From: an uncultured Pseudomonadota bacterium
Lineage (GTDB): Bacteria > Myxococcota_A > UBA796 > SXON01
Assembly (NCBI GenBank): GCA_903875225.1
Contig: CAIQVJ010000085.1
Coordinates: 62,001 to 126,000 of the forward strand
Length of the DNA: 64,000 nucleotides
Direction of reading: 5' to 3'
Each line of letters begins with the position of its first letter. Positions within the stretch are counted from its first letter, which is position 1. The notes below the pieces were generated by a model, which searched no databases, was not told the origin of the DNA, and saw nothing but the letters and a program-made list of their open reading frames with translations. The translations under genes and the position numbers were made by a program. Shown in pieces: positions 34,959 to 44,389 of this stretch.

Positions 34959-35987
34959 ATGGCCGTAAAAGTAGAGCTCCCCAAGGTGCCCGGAGGCCTG
35001 CTCAGGTACGCCGTACTGTCGGGCCTCGCGATCGGGCTGGTCCTCTTTCTGTGGCTCACCACCACGGTGAGCATCGGCTCCGACGAGTTCGGGATCCGGC
35101 AGGTATATTTTGGTCCGGGAAAGGGCTTGCAACCCGATATATTTGCACCCGGCACCCATCTGCTGGTGCCCGGCTACGAGCGATACCACGTGTTTCCTCG
35201 CAAGCTGCAACTCCTGGAATTCAACGATGATCGCCTGCAGGCCAGCGCCGAGGCCGACTACGCCCCCTCCATCCACATCCAGACCTCGGAGGGCTACCGC
35301 GTCGTCGTGGACGTGAGCGTGTTGTACCGGATCGTGGATCCCTACAAGCTGATCACGAGCGTGGGCCCCGGCCGCCTCTACGTGACGGCCCTTGTCCTCC
35401 CGCGAGCCGATCAGGTGCTCCGGCAAAAGCTCGGAGAGCTCAACGCCGAGCAGTTCTACGCGGGCGCCCTTCGCAGGCAGAAGGCGATCGAGTGCGAGGC
35501 GCTGCTCACCAAGGAGCTGGAGCCAGCCGGAATCCAGGTGTGGGGCGTTCTGGTGCGTCATTACAGCTACGATGATCGGTACCAGGAGGCGATCGAGCAA
35601 CGCAAGATCCAGGACCAGATGGTCTTCAAGAACCGGGCCGAAGCCATCGCCGCATCGGAGGAGGCCGAGAAGAACCGGGTGCTCGCCGAAGGCAAGGCCA
35701 CGATCGACGTCGAGCAGCAGCGTGGCCTCTCGGAGGTCGTGAAGATCACCGCAGACTACGACCTGTACAGCAGAAAGCGCGTGGCAGAGGGCGACCTGCT
35801 GGTGGAGCTCGCCAAGGCCGAGTCCAAGCGCATGGAGAATGATGCGTTGAGCGCCGCCGGAGCCTCGAACCTCGTCGGCCTCAAGATGGCCGACGCCGTC
35901 CAGAACACCCAGGTGATCATCGTCCCGACCGATGGTCCCTCTGCGATGAACCCGCTCGACCTCGAGCGGATGACGAAGGAGTGGTGA
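34959..35987 (+). CDS. SPFH/band 7 membrane protein
   Basis: A 342-residue prohibitin/HflK-like protein. It has one N-terminal membrane helix (about 17-36), an SPFH domain (43-220; GIRQVYFGPGKGLQPDIFAPGTH opening, with INR-like DVSVLYRIVDP), then a long Ala/Glu/Arg coiled coil. Such proteins assemble into membrane cages or microdomains that often control FtsH-type proteases. Its stop overlaps the start of a second SPFH gene (TGATG). Confidence 0.82.
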   Translation: MAVKVELPKVPGGLLRYAVLSGLAIGLVLFLWLTTTVSIGSDEFGIRQVYFGPGKGLQPDIFAPGTHLLVPGYERYHVFPRKLQLLEFNDDRLQASAEADYAPSIHIQTSEGYRVVVDVSVLYRIVDPYKLITSVGPGRLYVTALVLPRADQVLRQKLGELNAEQFYAGALRRQKAIECEALLTKELEPAGIQVWGVLVRHYSYDDRYQEAIEQRKIQDQMVFKNRAEAIAASEEAEKNRVLAEGKATIDVEQQRGLSEVVKITADYDLYSRKRVAEGDLLVELAKAESKRMENDALSAAGASNLVGLKMADAVQNTQVIIVPTDGPSAMNPLDLERMTKEW

Positions 35988-37033
35988 TGCACGTACTCAC
36001 ACGATCCGTGCGGGCCCTGCTCCGCGCTGCCCCCGCCGCCATGCTCCTCACCGGGTGCATCCCCCACTCGCTCGAGTCGACCGAGGTGGGCGTGCGCACA
36101 GTGCGCCTCGCTTTGATCGGCTCCACCGGTGTGGTCTCGGAGCCGTACCCCGCCGGACAGACCTATTTCTTCCCGCCCCTCATCAACGACTGGACGGTGT
36201 TCGACGTGGGCCTGCAGAACATGGCGATGACCCGCTCTGCAGACTCCGGAGCGCGCGCGGGCGACGACTCGCTCCGCTTCAAGACCGCCGACGGCAACGA
36301 CATCAGCGTGGACGTGACCATCGCCTGGCGCGTGGATCCTTCCAAGACCCCGTACCTGCTGCAATTCGTGGGAGGGACGACCAAGGAGGTCGAGGAACGC
36401 CTCGTCCGCCCGGTCGCGCGCACCGTGCTCCGCGACGTGCTGAACGAGCTGCGCTCCGAACAGTTCTACGACGCGGACATGCGGTTCAAGAAGGCCGATC
36501 AGGCGCGGGAAGCCTGCGCCCACTACCTCGCACCCGAGGGGGTGGTGATCGATCAGGTGCTACTGGGGGAGCACGCGTTCAACCCCGCCTACGAGCAGGT
36601 CATCAAGGACAAGACGGTGGCCGAACAGGAGGCCGCGAGGCTCCGGTCCGAGAGCGAAGCCGCTGCCGAGCAGATGAAGCGGGAGCTGGAGGTGGCCAAG
36701 GGCGAGGTGAACCAGAAGATCGAGACCGCGAAGGGCGAGGCGCAGAAGGCGACGCTCGAGGCAGACGCCAGCTACTTCCAACGCGATCGCGAGTCACAGG
36801 CGGTGCTCGCCGAGGCAAAGTCGAGGACGGAAGGCCTGAAGGCCCAGGCGAAGGCGCTGGCCGGAGCGGGCGGACACAACATGGTGAAGATGAAGGTGGC
36901 AGAGGCCCTGGCCGGAAAGCCGATCCTGTTCATCCCTGCCGGGGGCGGCGACCTGCGGACAACCAACATGAACGACCTGCTGAGCCGCTACTCCGCGATG
37001 CAGGCGCTCGGGCAGGCAGCACCTACCCAGTAG
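35987..37033 (+). CDS. SPFH/band 7 lipoprotein
   Basis: A 348-residue SPFH-like protein with a signal peptide ending in the lipobox MLLTGC (Cys24) instead of a transmembrane helix. The SPFH domain (about 40-200, DISVDVTIAWRVDPSK) is followed by a coiled coil rich in Ala, Glu and Lys (about 205-290). Lipid anchoring would put this domain in the periplasm, facing or completing a complex with the membrane-bound SPFH protein encoded just upstream. The unusual anchor is seen directly; the complex is inference. Confidence 0.78.
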   Translation: MHVLTRSVRALLRAAPAAMLLTGCIPHSLESTEVGVRTVRLALIGSTGVVSEPYPAGQTYFFPPLINDWTVFDVGLQNMAMTRSADSGARAGDDSLRFKTADGNDISVDVTIAWRVDPSKTPYLLQFVGGTTKEVEERLVRPVARTVLRDVLNELRSEQFYDADMRFKKADQAREACAHYLAPEGVVIDQVLLGEHAFNPAYEQVIKDKTVAEQEAARLRSESEAAAEQMKRELEVAKGEVNQKIETAKGEAQKATLEADASYFQRDRESQAVLAEAKSRTEGLKAQAKALAGAGGHNMVKMKVAEALAGKPILFIPAGGGDLRTTNMNDLLSRYSAMQALGQAAPTQ

Positions 37034-37040
37034 TCCCGGG

Positions 37041-38399
37041 CTACGTGAGCTCCACCGTGTCCCCGTGACGGGGCACCCTCGCATCCCAACCCAACGTCTG
37101 GCCGAGGTGGCGGCGCAGCGCCTCCGACGCCGCCGGCTCCCCGTGGGTGATGAACACGCGTCGAGGCTCCGGGGTGACGGAGCGCAGCCACTCCCCCATC
37201 TCCTGGTAGTCCGCGTGCCCGGAGAGACCTCCGATTCGCACGCGCTCCGCACGTATCGGCACGTATTCCCCATGGATCTTCAGGGATTCAACGCCGTGTT
37301 CGAGGGCCTCGCCGCGGGTGCCCGGAGCCTGGAAGCCCACGAGCAGGATGGCAGCGCGGGGGTCGGGGCCGAACGCCTTGAGGTGGTGCAGGATGCGCCC
37401 GCCGGTCGCCATTCCGCTGCCCGCGAGCAGGACCATCGGGTCCTTCCGCTCGTTGAGTTGCTTCGACTCCTCTGCCGTGTGCACGTTCGTCGCCACCTTG
37501 TTCAGCGCCACGACCTCGTCAACGGAGAGCCTGTGCTCCTCGGGATGCGCCGAGAAGATCCGCGTCGCGTCGATCGCCATCGGGCTGTTGAGGAACACCG
37601 GGACGTTCGGGATCCTGCCCGCGGCCTTGAGCCGCCCGAGCAGTAGCAGCAACTGCTGGGCCCTACCCACTGCGAACGCCGGTACGAGCACCACTCCCCC
37701 ACGCGCCACGACCCGGGAAACGACGTCGGCGAGCTGGTCTGCGGGGTCTCCCCCCTCGTGAAGCCGATCGCCGTAGGTGGACTCGATGACGAGGTTCTGC
37801 ACTCCCAAGAGCGGGCGGGGCGGACTCAGCAACACGTCGTCCGGTCGACCGACATCGCCCGTGAACACCACGCTCGTCGTCCCATCGTCGATGCGGATCG
37901 ACGCCGCACCGAGCAGGTGACCGACGGGAGTGAACGTCACGCGCAGCGCGCCGATCTGGAGCACCTCGTCGAAGGCAACGGAGCGGAACAGCGCGAGCGC
38001 GGCCCGTGCATCCTGCTCGGTGTAGAGCGGCAGCGCCGGCTTGTGGCGGCTGAAGCCACGGTGGTTGGCGTAGTTCGCGTCCTCCTCCTGCAGGTGCCCG
38101 GAGTCCGGCAACAGGATCCCCGCGAGCGCACGCGTCCCCCCGGTGCACCAGACCGGGCCCCGGAATCCGGCCTGCACCAGCCGCGGAAGGTAGCCGGTGT
38201 GATCGAGGTGAGCGTGGGTGAGCACGACCGCATCGAGGGTACCCGGATGCACCGGCGGGGCATCCCAGTTCCGGAGCCGCAGCTCCTTGACCCCCTGGAA
38301 AAGACCGCAGTCGACGAGCACGCGGGTCCCCCCGCCTTCCACCAGGTACTTGGACCCCGTGACCGTGCCCGTCCCGCCGAGGAATGTGAGCTTCAACAT
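37041..38399 (-). CDS. MBL-fold beta-CASP ribonuclease
   Basis: A 452-residue metallo-beta-lactamase-fold nuclease of the CPSF73/TTHA0252 type, acting on RNA. The zinc motif HAHLDH is at 62-67; GDVGRPDD, SGMATGGRILHH and GGLSGHADYQEM mark the remaining metal and beta-CASP motifs, and the C-terminal RMMBL segment carries VFITHGEPAAS. It starts at ATG 38399 after GAGGG. It converges with the SPFH operon, with 7 bases between stops. Confidence 0.9.
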   Translation of the reverse strand: MLKLTFLGGTGTVTGSKYLVEGGGTRVLVDCGLFQGVKELRLRNWDAPPVHPGTLDAVVLTHAHLDHTGYLPRLVQAGFRGPVWCTGGTRALAGILLPDSGHLQEEDANYANHRGFSRHKPALPLYTEQDARAALALFRSVAFDEVLQIGALRVTFTPVGHLLGAASIRIDDGTTSVVFTGDVGRPDDVLLSPPRPLLGVQNLVIESTYGDRLHEGGDPADQLADVVSRVVARGGVVLVPAFAVGRAQQLLLLLGRLKAAGRIPNVPVFLNSPMAIDATRIFSAHPEEHRLSVDEVVALNKVATNVHTAEESKQLNERKDPMVLLAGSGMATGGRILHHLKAFGPDPRAAILLVGFQAPGTRGEALEHGVESLKIHGEYVPIRAERVRIGGLSGHADYQEMGEWLRSVTPEPRRVFITHGEPAASEALRRHLGQTLGWDARVPRHGDTVELT

Positions 38400-38440
38400 G
38401 GAATACCCTCGTACATTGTTTGCTCCGTGGAGCCAGACTG

Positions 38441-39208
38441 CTAACCGCCGATTCGTGCCCGCCAGAGCCGCTGGCGGCGCCCGCCGGGTCCGAGCCGCTT
38501 GTAGAGTGCGCCGCGGAACAGCATGGCGGCGTGCACGAACGCCACCAGTGCCAGCCCGCCGAGCCAGGCGGTCGGCCCGCCGCCGCCACCGAGGGCCAGG
38601 CCACCCGCGTTCACGAACCCGAACTGCGGCCCGAACATGCTCATGAACTCCAGCACGGCACCCGGGCGCAACAACAAGACGGGGATGAGCAGCAGGAATT
38701 GGGGCGCGAACCACTCGGGCCCGTTCTCGCGCAACCATCGCACAGAGTCGAGGAGCAGCGCGGTGCCCGAGGACCGCGTGCGGCCGATCATCTCGGGCGC
38801 CACGTTGAAGACCACCGCGACGCCGAGCATCAGCAGACTCACGACCAGCGGTGGGGCGACCTGCCCAAGCACGACGTTGGCGATCATGGAGCCAATCCAG
38901 ATCGGAAAGGCCACCCCGATGACCTCCGAGGTGTATCGCCCGAAATTCTGCCGAACGGTGGAGATCGAGAGGCTGCGGTTGGACTCCAACGCATCCTGCA
39001 GCGTCGCGAGGTAGGTCCCCGCGCACGCCGCGTTCAGGAATCCGACCACGAAGCCGCCGATGATCCCGAGCGGGCTCACGAGCATCGTCACCAGGCTGAG
39101 CAGCGGAAAGAGCAGCAGCAGCAGCACAAAGGCCCACCCGCTGCGGGCAGTGCCACGCGCAGCGTCCACCGCTGCATCACGGTAGAGCGCCAGCGTGGAT
39201 CGGATCAT
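38441..39208 (-). CDS. multi-pass membrane protein of unknown function
   Basis: A 255-residue inner-membrane protein with five or six hydrophobic helices and Gly-rich loops. A cytosolic amphipathic segment lies between helices (RTRSSGTALLLDSVRWL). It resembles DUF4013-like helical proteins without being a clear member. The ATG at 39208 is in frame with a GTG at 39214. It lies just downstream of ftsZ on the same strand, and could be cotranscribed. Confidence 0.65.
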   Translation of the reverse strand: MIRSTLALYRDAAVDAARGTARSGWAFVLLLLLFPLLSLVTMLVSPLGIIGGFVVGFLNAACAGTYLATLQDALESNRSLSISTVRQNFGRYTSEVIGVAFPIWIGSMIANVVLGQVAPPLVVSLLMLGVAVVFNVAPEMIGRTRSSGTALLLDSVRWLRENGPEWFAPQFLLLIPVLLLRPGAVLEFMSMFGPQFGFVNAGGLALGGGGGPTAWLGGLALVAFVHAAMLFRGALYKRLGPGGRRQRLWRARIGG

Positions 39209-39255
39209 CAGCACAACGGGCCCCTATCCCAAACCAGGGGACGCGGGGCGTGGGC

Positions 39256-40380
39256 TCAGCTCTTGCGGAGCAGCGTCAGGACGTCGTAGTCGTCGTTGCG
39301 GATGGTGTCGAAGCCGGTCGCGACGCGGTGGCCGCCGCCGCGCCCGGGCGCCATCTGCTGGTTCACGACCTTCTGGATCCGGACCTCGGCGAGCTGCGGG
39401 GTCATCCCCTGCTTCTGGCCCTTCGAGAAGCCGGTTCCGACCACGGTGACCTGCACCTGGTCGCCCAGCGACTCGTCGATGACGAACCCAAAGATCACGT
39501 TCGCCTCTTCCGCACACTCTTCCTGGACCATCGAGGCGGCCTCGTTGACCTCGAACAGCGTGAGCGAGGAGCTCGCGCTGAAGTTGATCAGGACGCTGTT
39601 GGCCCCATGGATGCTGATCTCGTCGAGCAGCGGGGAGTTGATCGCCCGGGTGGCGGCCTCGACGGCACGGTGCGTACCGCTCGCCAGACCAACACCCATG
39701 AGCGCCAGACCCTGGCCCTTCATGATGGTGCGGACGTCCGCAAAATCGACGTTGATGACACCGTTGCCGTTGATGAGATCCGAGATGCCCTTGACCGCGT
39801 TGAGCAGCACATCGTCGGCCTTCTTGAACGCGTCGACCATGGACGACTTCTCGTTCATGACCTGGATCAGGCGGGCGTTGGGGATGGTGATGAGCGTGTC
39901 CACGTGGGTGGTCATGCCCTCGATGCCGTCCTCGGCCTGCTTCTTGCGACGCCGACCCTCGAACGGGAACGGGCGGGTGACGACGCCCACGGTGAGCACC
40001 TGGAGCTCCTTGGCCACTTCGCAGACGACCGGCGCCGCGCCGGTACCCGTGCCGCCACCCATCCCGGCGGTGACGAACACCATGTCTGCACCCGCGACGA
40101 GTTCCGCGATGCGCTCGCGATCCTCGAGCGCTGCGGCGCGGCCCATCTCCGGGTCGGCGCCGGCGCCGAGCCCCTTGGTGAGCTGTACGCCGAGCTGGAA
40201 CCGCTGCGGGGCGAGGGAGCGCGCAAGATCCTGGGCGTCCGTGTTGATGACGATGAATTCAACCCCGGTGAGCCCGGAGCGGATCATGTTGTTCACGGCG
40301 TTTCCGCCGGCTCCACCCACACCGATGACCTTGATGCGGGCGCGTTGTTCTGCGGCGATTTCGTTGATGATGTCGATCAT
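39256..40380 (-). CDS. ftsZ: cell division protein FtsZ
   Basis: Tubulin-like GTPase that forms the division ring. The 374-residue protein has [13 protein letters not shown] (20-32), the tubulin signature GGGTGTG (108-114) and the synergy-loop NVDFADV. The C-terminal tail ends [11 protein letters not shown], a variant of the conserved peptide that binds FtsA or other membrane tethers. The linker is short. AGAGG lies upstream of the ATG. It is the last dcw gene; ftsA, normally just upstream, is absent. Confidence 0.97.
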   Translation of the reverse strand: MIDIINEIAAEQRARIKVIGVGGAGGNAVNNMIRSGLTGVEFIVINTDAQDLARSLAPQRFQLGVQLTKGLGAGADPEMGRAAALEDRERIAELVAGADMVFVTAGMGGGTGTGAAPVVCEVAKELQVLTVGVVTRPFPFEGRRRKKQAEDGIEGMTTHVDTLITIPNARLIQVMNEKSSMVDAFKKADDVLLNAVKGISDLINGNGVINVDFADVRTIMKGQGLALMGVGLASGTHRAVEAATRAINSPLLDEISIHGANSVLINFSASSSLTLFEVNEAASMVQEECAEEANVIFGFVIDESLGDQVQVTVVGTGFSKGQKQGMTPQLAEVRIQKVVNQQMAPGRGGGHRVATGFDTIRNDDYDVLTLLRKS

Positions 40381-40463
40381 GGCAACCTCTGGGCGGGCCT
40401 GCCGGCGAGCAGGGAGGAGTGGGGGGACTGAGGAGGGAGAATTCGAGGTAGAAGACGGGGATT

Positions 40464-41189
40464 TCAGAGCGGGGTGACGACGGCGAGACGGGGAGACCCG
40501 AGGTCGACACGGTGCGGAAGGGAGAGGTCCACACCCTTGCGGGCGAGGCGGGAGAGCCGCGTGAGTGCAGCGTCCGGCTCGAAGCCGAGCAGCACTTCCC
40601 CCCCGTTGCGGAGCATCAGGGTGTAACCCGCGCGCGCGTCAAAGCGCACCTCGGATACGGCGTTTTCCGCAATTTCTCCCTCGCCCTGACGGGCGCTGTC
40701 CGAGGCGGTCGCGAGGATGGAGAGGCCGTCCCGGATGATCCGTCGCGCGAGATCCGGCTGCTCCGTCGAGTACTCGAGCGGGATCCCGGTAAGAACAGGA
40801 AGATCGAGGGACACTCCAGCCGCCTTGCGGAACACGTTGCCCTCGGCGTCCACCAGGTAGAGTTGGTCCAGCAGGAGGAGCGCCGTGGGCACGCGCTCGC
40901 GCACGGAGATGACCACGCGGTCCGGAAATGCACGGCGAACCTCGGCATGCGCGACCCAGGGGTGGCGCTCGACGCCAGCAACCACCGCATCGAGGTCGAC
41001 GCCGATGAGCGGTTCGCCGATCCCGACGTTGGCGAGGTGGCGCACTTCTGCCGCTCCGGCCCGGGTATTGCCCTCCACCTCGACCCCGTGGCATCGGGTG
41101 AGCTCCGATCCCCACAAGATCCAAGCGCCAACGCCCCCCGCGACCGCTACGGAGAGCAGGGTGGCAGTGGTGCGAAGAAGGCCTTTCAC
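40464..41189 (-). CDS. ftsQ: cell division protein FtsQ
   Basis: Bitopic divisome scaffold of 241 residues. An N-terminal membrane helix (about 7-24) is followed by a POTRA domain ([19 protein letters not shown]) and the FtsQ beta domain (PVLTGIP), in the usual order. The GTG at 41189 is chosen because a promoter-like sequence precedes it; a longer frame starts at 41252. It lies 87 bases after ddl, the widest gap in the second half of the cluster, which is otherwise overlapping. Confidence 0.9.
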   Translation of the reverse strand: MKGLLRTTATLLSVAVAGGVGAWILWGSELTRCHGVEVEGNTRAGAAEVRHLANVGIGEPLIGVDLDAVVAGVERHPWVAHAEVRRAFPDRVVISVRERVPTALLLLDQLYLVDAEGNVFRKAAGVSLDLPVLTGIPLEYSTEQPDLARRIIRDGLSILATASDSARQGEGEIAENAVSEVRFDARAGYTLMLRNGGEVLLGFEPDAALTRLSRLARKGVDLSLPHRVDLGSPRLAVVTPL

Positions 41190-41212
41190 GGCTGATTCCG
41201 GTGAGTATGCTG

Positions 41213-41241
41213 GTTGTACTACAGAGTATCGGTGTTGACAA
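41213..41241 (-). promoter_or_regulatory. possible internal promoter before ftsQ
   Basis: Reading on the minus strand, TTGTCA, a 17-base spacer and TACAAC lie just after the ddl gene and about 25 bases upstream of the GTG at 41189. This could feed ftsQ and ftsZ separately from the rest of the cluster. It matches sigma-70 only partly and is a sequence-pattern call. Confidence 0.3.
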
Positions 41242-41276
41242 GGCAAGAGCACTGATTTTCTTTGGACCCGGGGGGG

Positions 41277-42227
41277 TCAGGGAGCCTCTCCCACGGGGCT
41301 CACCTGCACGTGCAGTCGCGCTCCGCGCAGGAGCCGCTCCACGAGATCGTCGAAGGTCATGCCGACGACCGCGGCGGCCATCGGGGAGAGCGAGGTCTCG
41401 GTCATTCCCGGCAGCGTGTTGATCTCGAGGAACCAGGGGGTCCCCGCGCTGTCGACGATGAAGTCGGCCCGCGCCACGCCGGAGAGGTGCAGCGTTTCGA
41501 ACGCGACCCGCGCGTGCCGCTGGGCGGCGCTCGCGATGGCGGGATCAATCGGTGCCGGGGCCACGTACGTCGTCATGCCCTTCTTGTATTTGGCCTCGAA
41601 GTCGAAGAACTCGGTGTGGGGAACAATGCTGACGACGGGGAGCGGCTCACCCTCGAGCACGGCCACGGTGATCTCGTCGCCCGCCACGAACTGCTCCAGC
41701 AGCACCTCGGGAGCGAAGCCGGCGCAGTAGAGCAGCGCCGCCTCGAGCTCAGCAGCGTCGTGGCACTTGCGTATCCCAAGCGTGCTGCCGCCCTCCGGAG
41801 TCTTGGCCATCACCGGAAACGTCACGTCTTCGGGGAACGGATCCCCAGCGTGCCAGACGGTGTCGGCGCAGAGGGGGATCCCCAGGCCCCGCAGGGAGCG
41901 CTTGGTGGCCACCTTGTCCATGGCGACTGCACTGCCGAGCACGCCGGATCCGGTGTAGGGGATGCGCATCACCTCGCACAGCCCCTGCACGCAGCCGTCC
42001 TCTCCGAGCACGCCATGGAGCGCGAGCCAGCAGACCGTCACGTTGTTCGCCACGAGTTGTGCAGGCAGATCGGGACCCACGTCGATCTCCACGACCCGGT
42101 AGCCACGGCGGATGAGCGCTGCGCTCACGGCGTGCCCGCTCTTGAGCGAGATCGGGCGCTCCGGGGAGAGGCCCCCGAGCAGCACCCCGACCACGGCGGT
42201 TTCCTTCGACAGTTGCGGAGCGGACAT
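41277..42227 (-). CDS. ddl: D-alanine--D-alanine ligase
   Basis: ATP-grasp ligase making D-Ala-D-Ala for the peptidoglycan pentapeptide. The 316-residue protein contains VLLGGLSPERPISLKSG, LHGVLGEDGCVQG, the PEGGSTLGI loop and the metal-binding FLEINTLPGMTETS motif. The C-terminal HVQVSPVGEAP is short. The ATG directly follows the murB-like stop with no gap. Confidence 0.94.
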   Translation of the reverse strand: MSAPQLSKETAVVGVLLGGLSPERPISLKSGHAVSAALIRRGYRVVEIDVGPDLPAQLVANNVTVCWLALHGVLGEDGCVQGLCEVMRIPYTGSGVLGSAVAMDKVATKRSLRGLGIPLCADTVWHAGDPFPEDVTFPVMAKTPEGGSTLGIRKCHDAAELEAALLYCAGFAPEVLLEQFVAGDEITVAVLEGEPLPVVSIVPHTEFFDFEAKYKKGMTTYVAPAPIDPAIASAAQRHARVAFETLHLSGVARADFIVDSAGTPWFLEINTLPGMTETSLSPMAAAVVGMTFDDLVERLLRGARLHVQVSPVGEAP

Positions 42228-42998
42228 CTACAGCCTCCCTCCCCGGCCGGCGGCACCGAGGCGTTCTTCGAGTTGAATTCCAGTTGCGGCGTGCACCCGC
42301 TCCCGGACGGCGGAGACGAGCGTGCGCAGGTGACGAGGGGTGGCATCCCCCCGGTTCGCGAGCACGGCGGGGTCCACCTCGCCGAGCGTGGCGCCGTGCA
42401 CCCGAAGGCCCGGCAGGCGGGCCTTGAAGAGCAGGTCGCGCATTCGGGGCCCTCGGCCGCGAACCTCGAGAAAGGCCTGTCCGGCGCGCGGAGCCGAGAG
42501 TCTGGCGTGGGGGCGCAGGAGGGCAGACACCAGGACGGACTTCCCGTCCGGTTGGACATCGTCGACGTCCTCGATCCCCCGCCCGCGAAACCGGCGCACC
42601 CGAGCAAGTGCGGGTTGGATCCAGCCCTCCTCCCACGCGTCTCCCAACGTTCCCGGCGCAGCCAACAGCGCATGGAAGCCATCCCGGAGCCCGATCGGGG
42701 CCAGGACCGCCCCGGCGCCGACCCGCAGGGTGCCATCAGGCTGGGGCTCTACGCCCTCGAGCTCTCCGCCGAGCCGCAACGCCAGACCCACCAGACCGCC
42801 TTCGGGCGGAAGGGCATCGTGGAATGCGGGGATCGGGCGTACGACCCACCGCTCCGCGCGTGCGCGCTTGATCAGAGCGATCAGCTCCGCCTCGTCGCGC
42901 ACCTCGACCCATTGCTCCACCGCTCCGCCACACCGGAGCGGGAGGTGACGCGCGAGCGGCTCCTCGGCACGGATGGACGGAGGCGGTGCAGCAGTCAC
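42228..42998 (-). CDS. degenerate MurB-like protein
   Basis: Sits where murB belongs, between murC and ddl, and its GTG start overlaps the murC stop. The 256-residue protein keeps weak MurB features: LARHLPLRCGGAVEQWVEV like the NTFRVGGPA opening, LRVGAGAVL, AAPGTLG and the IQLEERLG ending. But the FAD-binding GGGSN segment is replaced by PIPAFHD, and neither the YRxS nor the SAGSxFKNP active-site segment can be found. It should not reduce UDP-GlcNAc-enolpyruvate; a true murB would have to be elsewhere. Codon use and the intact frame argue that it is a living gene with a changed role. Confidence 0.65.
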   Translation of the reverse strand: MTAAPPPSIRAEEPLARHLPLRCGGAVEQWVEVRDEAELIALIKRARAERWVVRPIPAFHDALPPEGGLVGLALRLGGELEGVEPQPDGTLRVGAGAVLAPIGLRDGFHALLAAPGTLGDAWEEGWIQPALARVRRFRGRGIEDVDDVQPDGKSVLVSALLRPHARLSAPRAGQAFLEVRGRGPRMRDLLFKARLPGLRVHGATLGEVDPAVLANRGDATPRHLRTLVSAVRERVHAATGIQLEERLGAAGRGGRL

Positions 42999-44389
42999 GG
43001 GGTCGAACCCCGCCGCTTCAGCGCGTCCTCGAGCTGCCCACACAGCCGGTTCACGTCGCCGGCGCCCAGGGTGACGACCAGGTCGCCGGGCCGTACGAAC
43101 GCGACGAGGTGCGCCAGCGCAGCGTCGAGCCCGTCGACCGCGACCACGCTGCGGTGCCCGAAGGCCTCCATGCCCTCGGCGAGCCGCGCGGCGTCCAGGC
43201 CCTCGATCGGCGGCTCACCGGCCGCGTAGATCGGGCACACGACCACGTGCGCCGCGCGGTTGAACGCCCTGCAGAAATCCGACTCCAGGTCCCGGACCCG
43301 GCTCGGTCGATGCGGCTGGAAGACCGCCACGATCCTACGGTTCTCCCACCCCTCCGAGGCCGCCTGCAGCGTGGCCTCGATCTCCACCGGGTGATGCCCA
43401 TAATCGTCGATTATGAGCACGTCGTCTACGAATGCACGCTCGGAGAACCGCCGGTCCACGCCAGAGAACCCTTCGAGCGCGGCCTGGACCTGCTCGAACG
43501 GGATGTCGAGCCCGAGGCTCACGGCAGTGGCCGCGAGGGCGTTCAGCACGTTGTGGCGGCCGGGCTGCGAGAGGCGTAGCTCCCCGAGGGCCTCGTCGTT
43601 TCGCCACACCCGGAAGGAGAGCGACCGCTGGTCCTGCACGATGCGATCGGCGCGCACCTCGGCCTGCTTGTTCAACCCGTAGGAGATCACCTTGCGCCGG
43701 ATGCGCGGGAGGATCTGCTGAACGACGGGGTGATCCGTACAGAGCACGTTGAACCCGTAGAAGGGCACCCGGTTGGCGAACGCGACGAAGCCGTCGATCA
43801 GCGCGTCGAACGTCTTCCAGTGATCGAGGTGCTCAGGATCGATGTTGGTGATCACCGTGACGGTGGGATCGAGCAGCAGGAAGCTGCCGTCGGACTCATC
43901 AGCCTCGGCCACGAGGTAGTCCCCCTTTCCCAACCTGGCGTTCGCACCAAACGCATCGAGGCGCCCCCCGATGACCACCGTGGGATCGAGCCCCGACTTG
44001 TGCAGGCACATCGCCAGCATGGACGTCGTCGTCGTCTTGCCGTGCGTGCCGGCCACAGCGAGGCCGTACTTGAGCCGCATGAGCTCACCGAGCATCTCTG
44101 CGCGCGGGATCACCGGGATCTTGTGTCGCATCGCGGCGACGACCTCGGGGTTGTCGTCCCGCACCGCAGTCGAACGGACCACGACGTGCACCCCGTCGAT
44201 GTTCGAGGCGGCGTGCCCGATGAACACGGTCCCGCCGATGCCGCGGAGCCGCTGGACCACCGCGCTCTCCTTCACGTCGGAGCCACTGACCTGGTAGCCG
44301 AGGTTGAGCAGCAGCTCGGCGATGCCGGACATGCCGCTCCCGCCGATGCCGACGAAGTGGATCCGGAGATACTTGCCGCGGAACATCAT
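42995..44389 (-). CDS. murC: UDP-N-acetylmuramate--L-alanine ligase
   Basis: Mur ligase adding L-Ala to UDP-MurNAc. The 464-residue protein has FVGIGGSGMSGIAELL at the N-terminus, the ATP loop AGTHGKTTTTSML, EADESDGSF and the central DDYGHHPVEIEATL motif. It starts at ATG 44389, overlapping the ftsW stop (ATGA). The usual upstream neighbour murG is missing. Confidence 0.96.
   Translation of the reverse strand: MMFRGKYLRIHFVGIGGSGMSGIAELLLNLGYQVSGSDVKESAVVQRLRGIGGTVFIGHAASNIDGVHVVVRSTAVRDDNPEVVAAMRHKIPVIPRAEMLGELMRLKYGLAVAGTHGKTTTTSMLAMCLHKSGLDPTVVIGGRLDAFGANARLGKGDYLVAEADESDGSFLLLDPTVTVITNIDPEHLDHWKTFDALIDGFVAFANRVPFYGFNVLCTDHPVVQQILPRIRRKVISYGLNKQAEVRADRIVQDQRSLSFRVWRNDEALGELRLSQPGRHNVLNALAATAVSLGLDIPFEQVQAALEGFSGVDRRFSERAFVDDVLIIDDYGHHPVEIEATLQAASEGWENRRIVAVFQPHRPSRVRDLESDFCRAFNRAAHVVVCPIYAAGEPPIEGLDAARLAEGMEAFGHRSVVAVDGLDAALAHLVAFVRPGDLVVTLGAGDVNRLCGQLEDALKRRGSTP

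Noticed and set aside
41190..41252. Upstream start of ftsQ at GTG 41252
   Set aside because: Possible, but lacks a ribosome site and adds a non-conserved N-terminus; a promoter-like sequence occupies this stretch.
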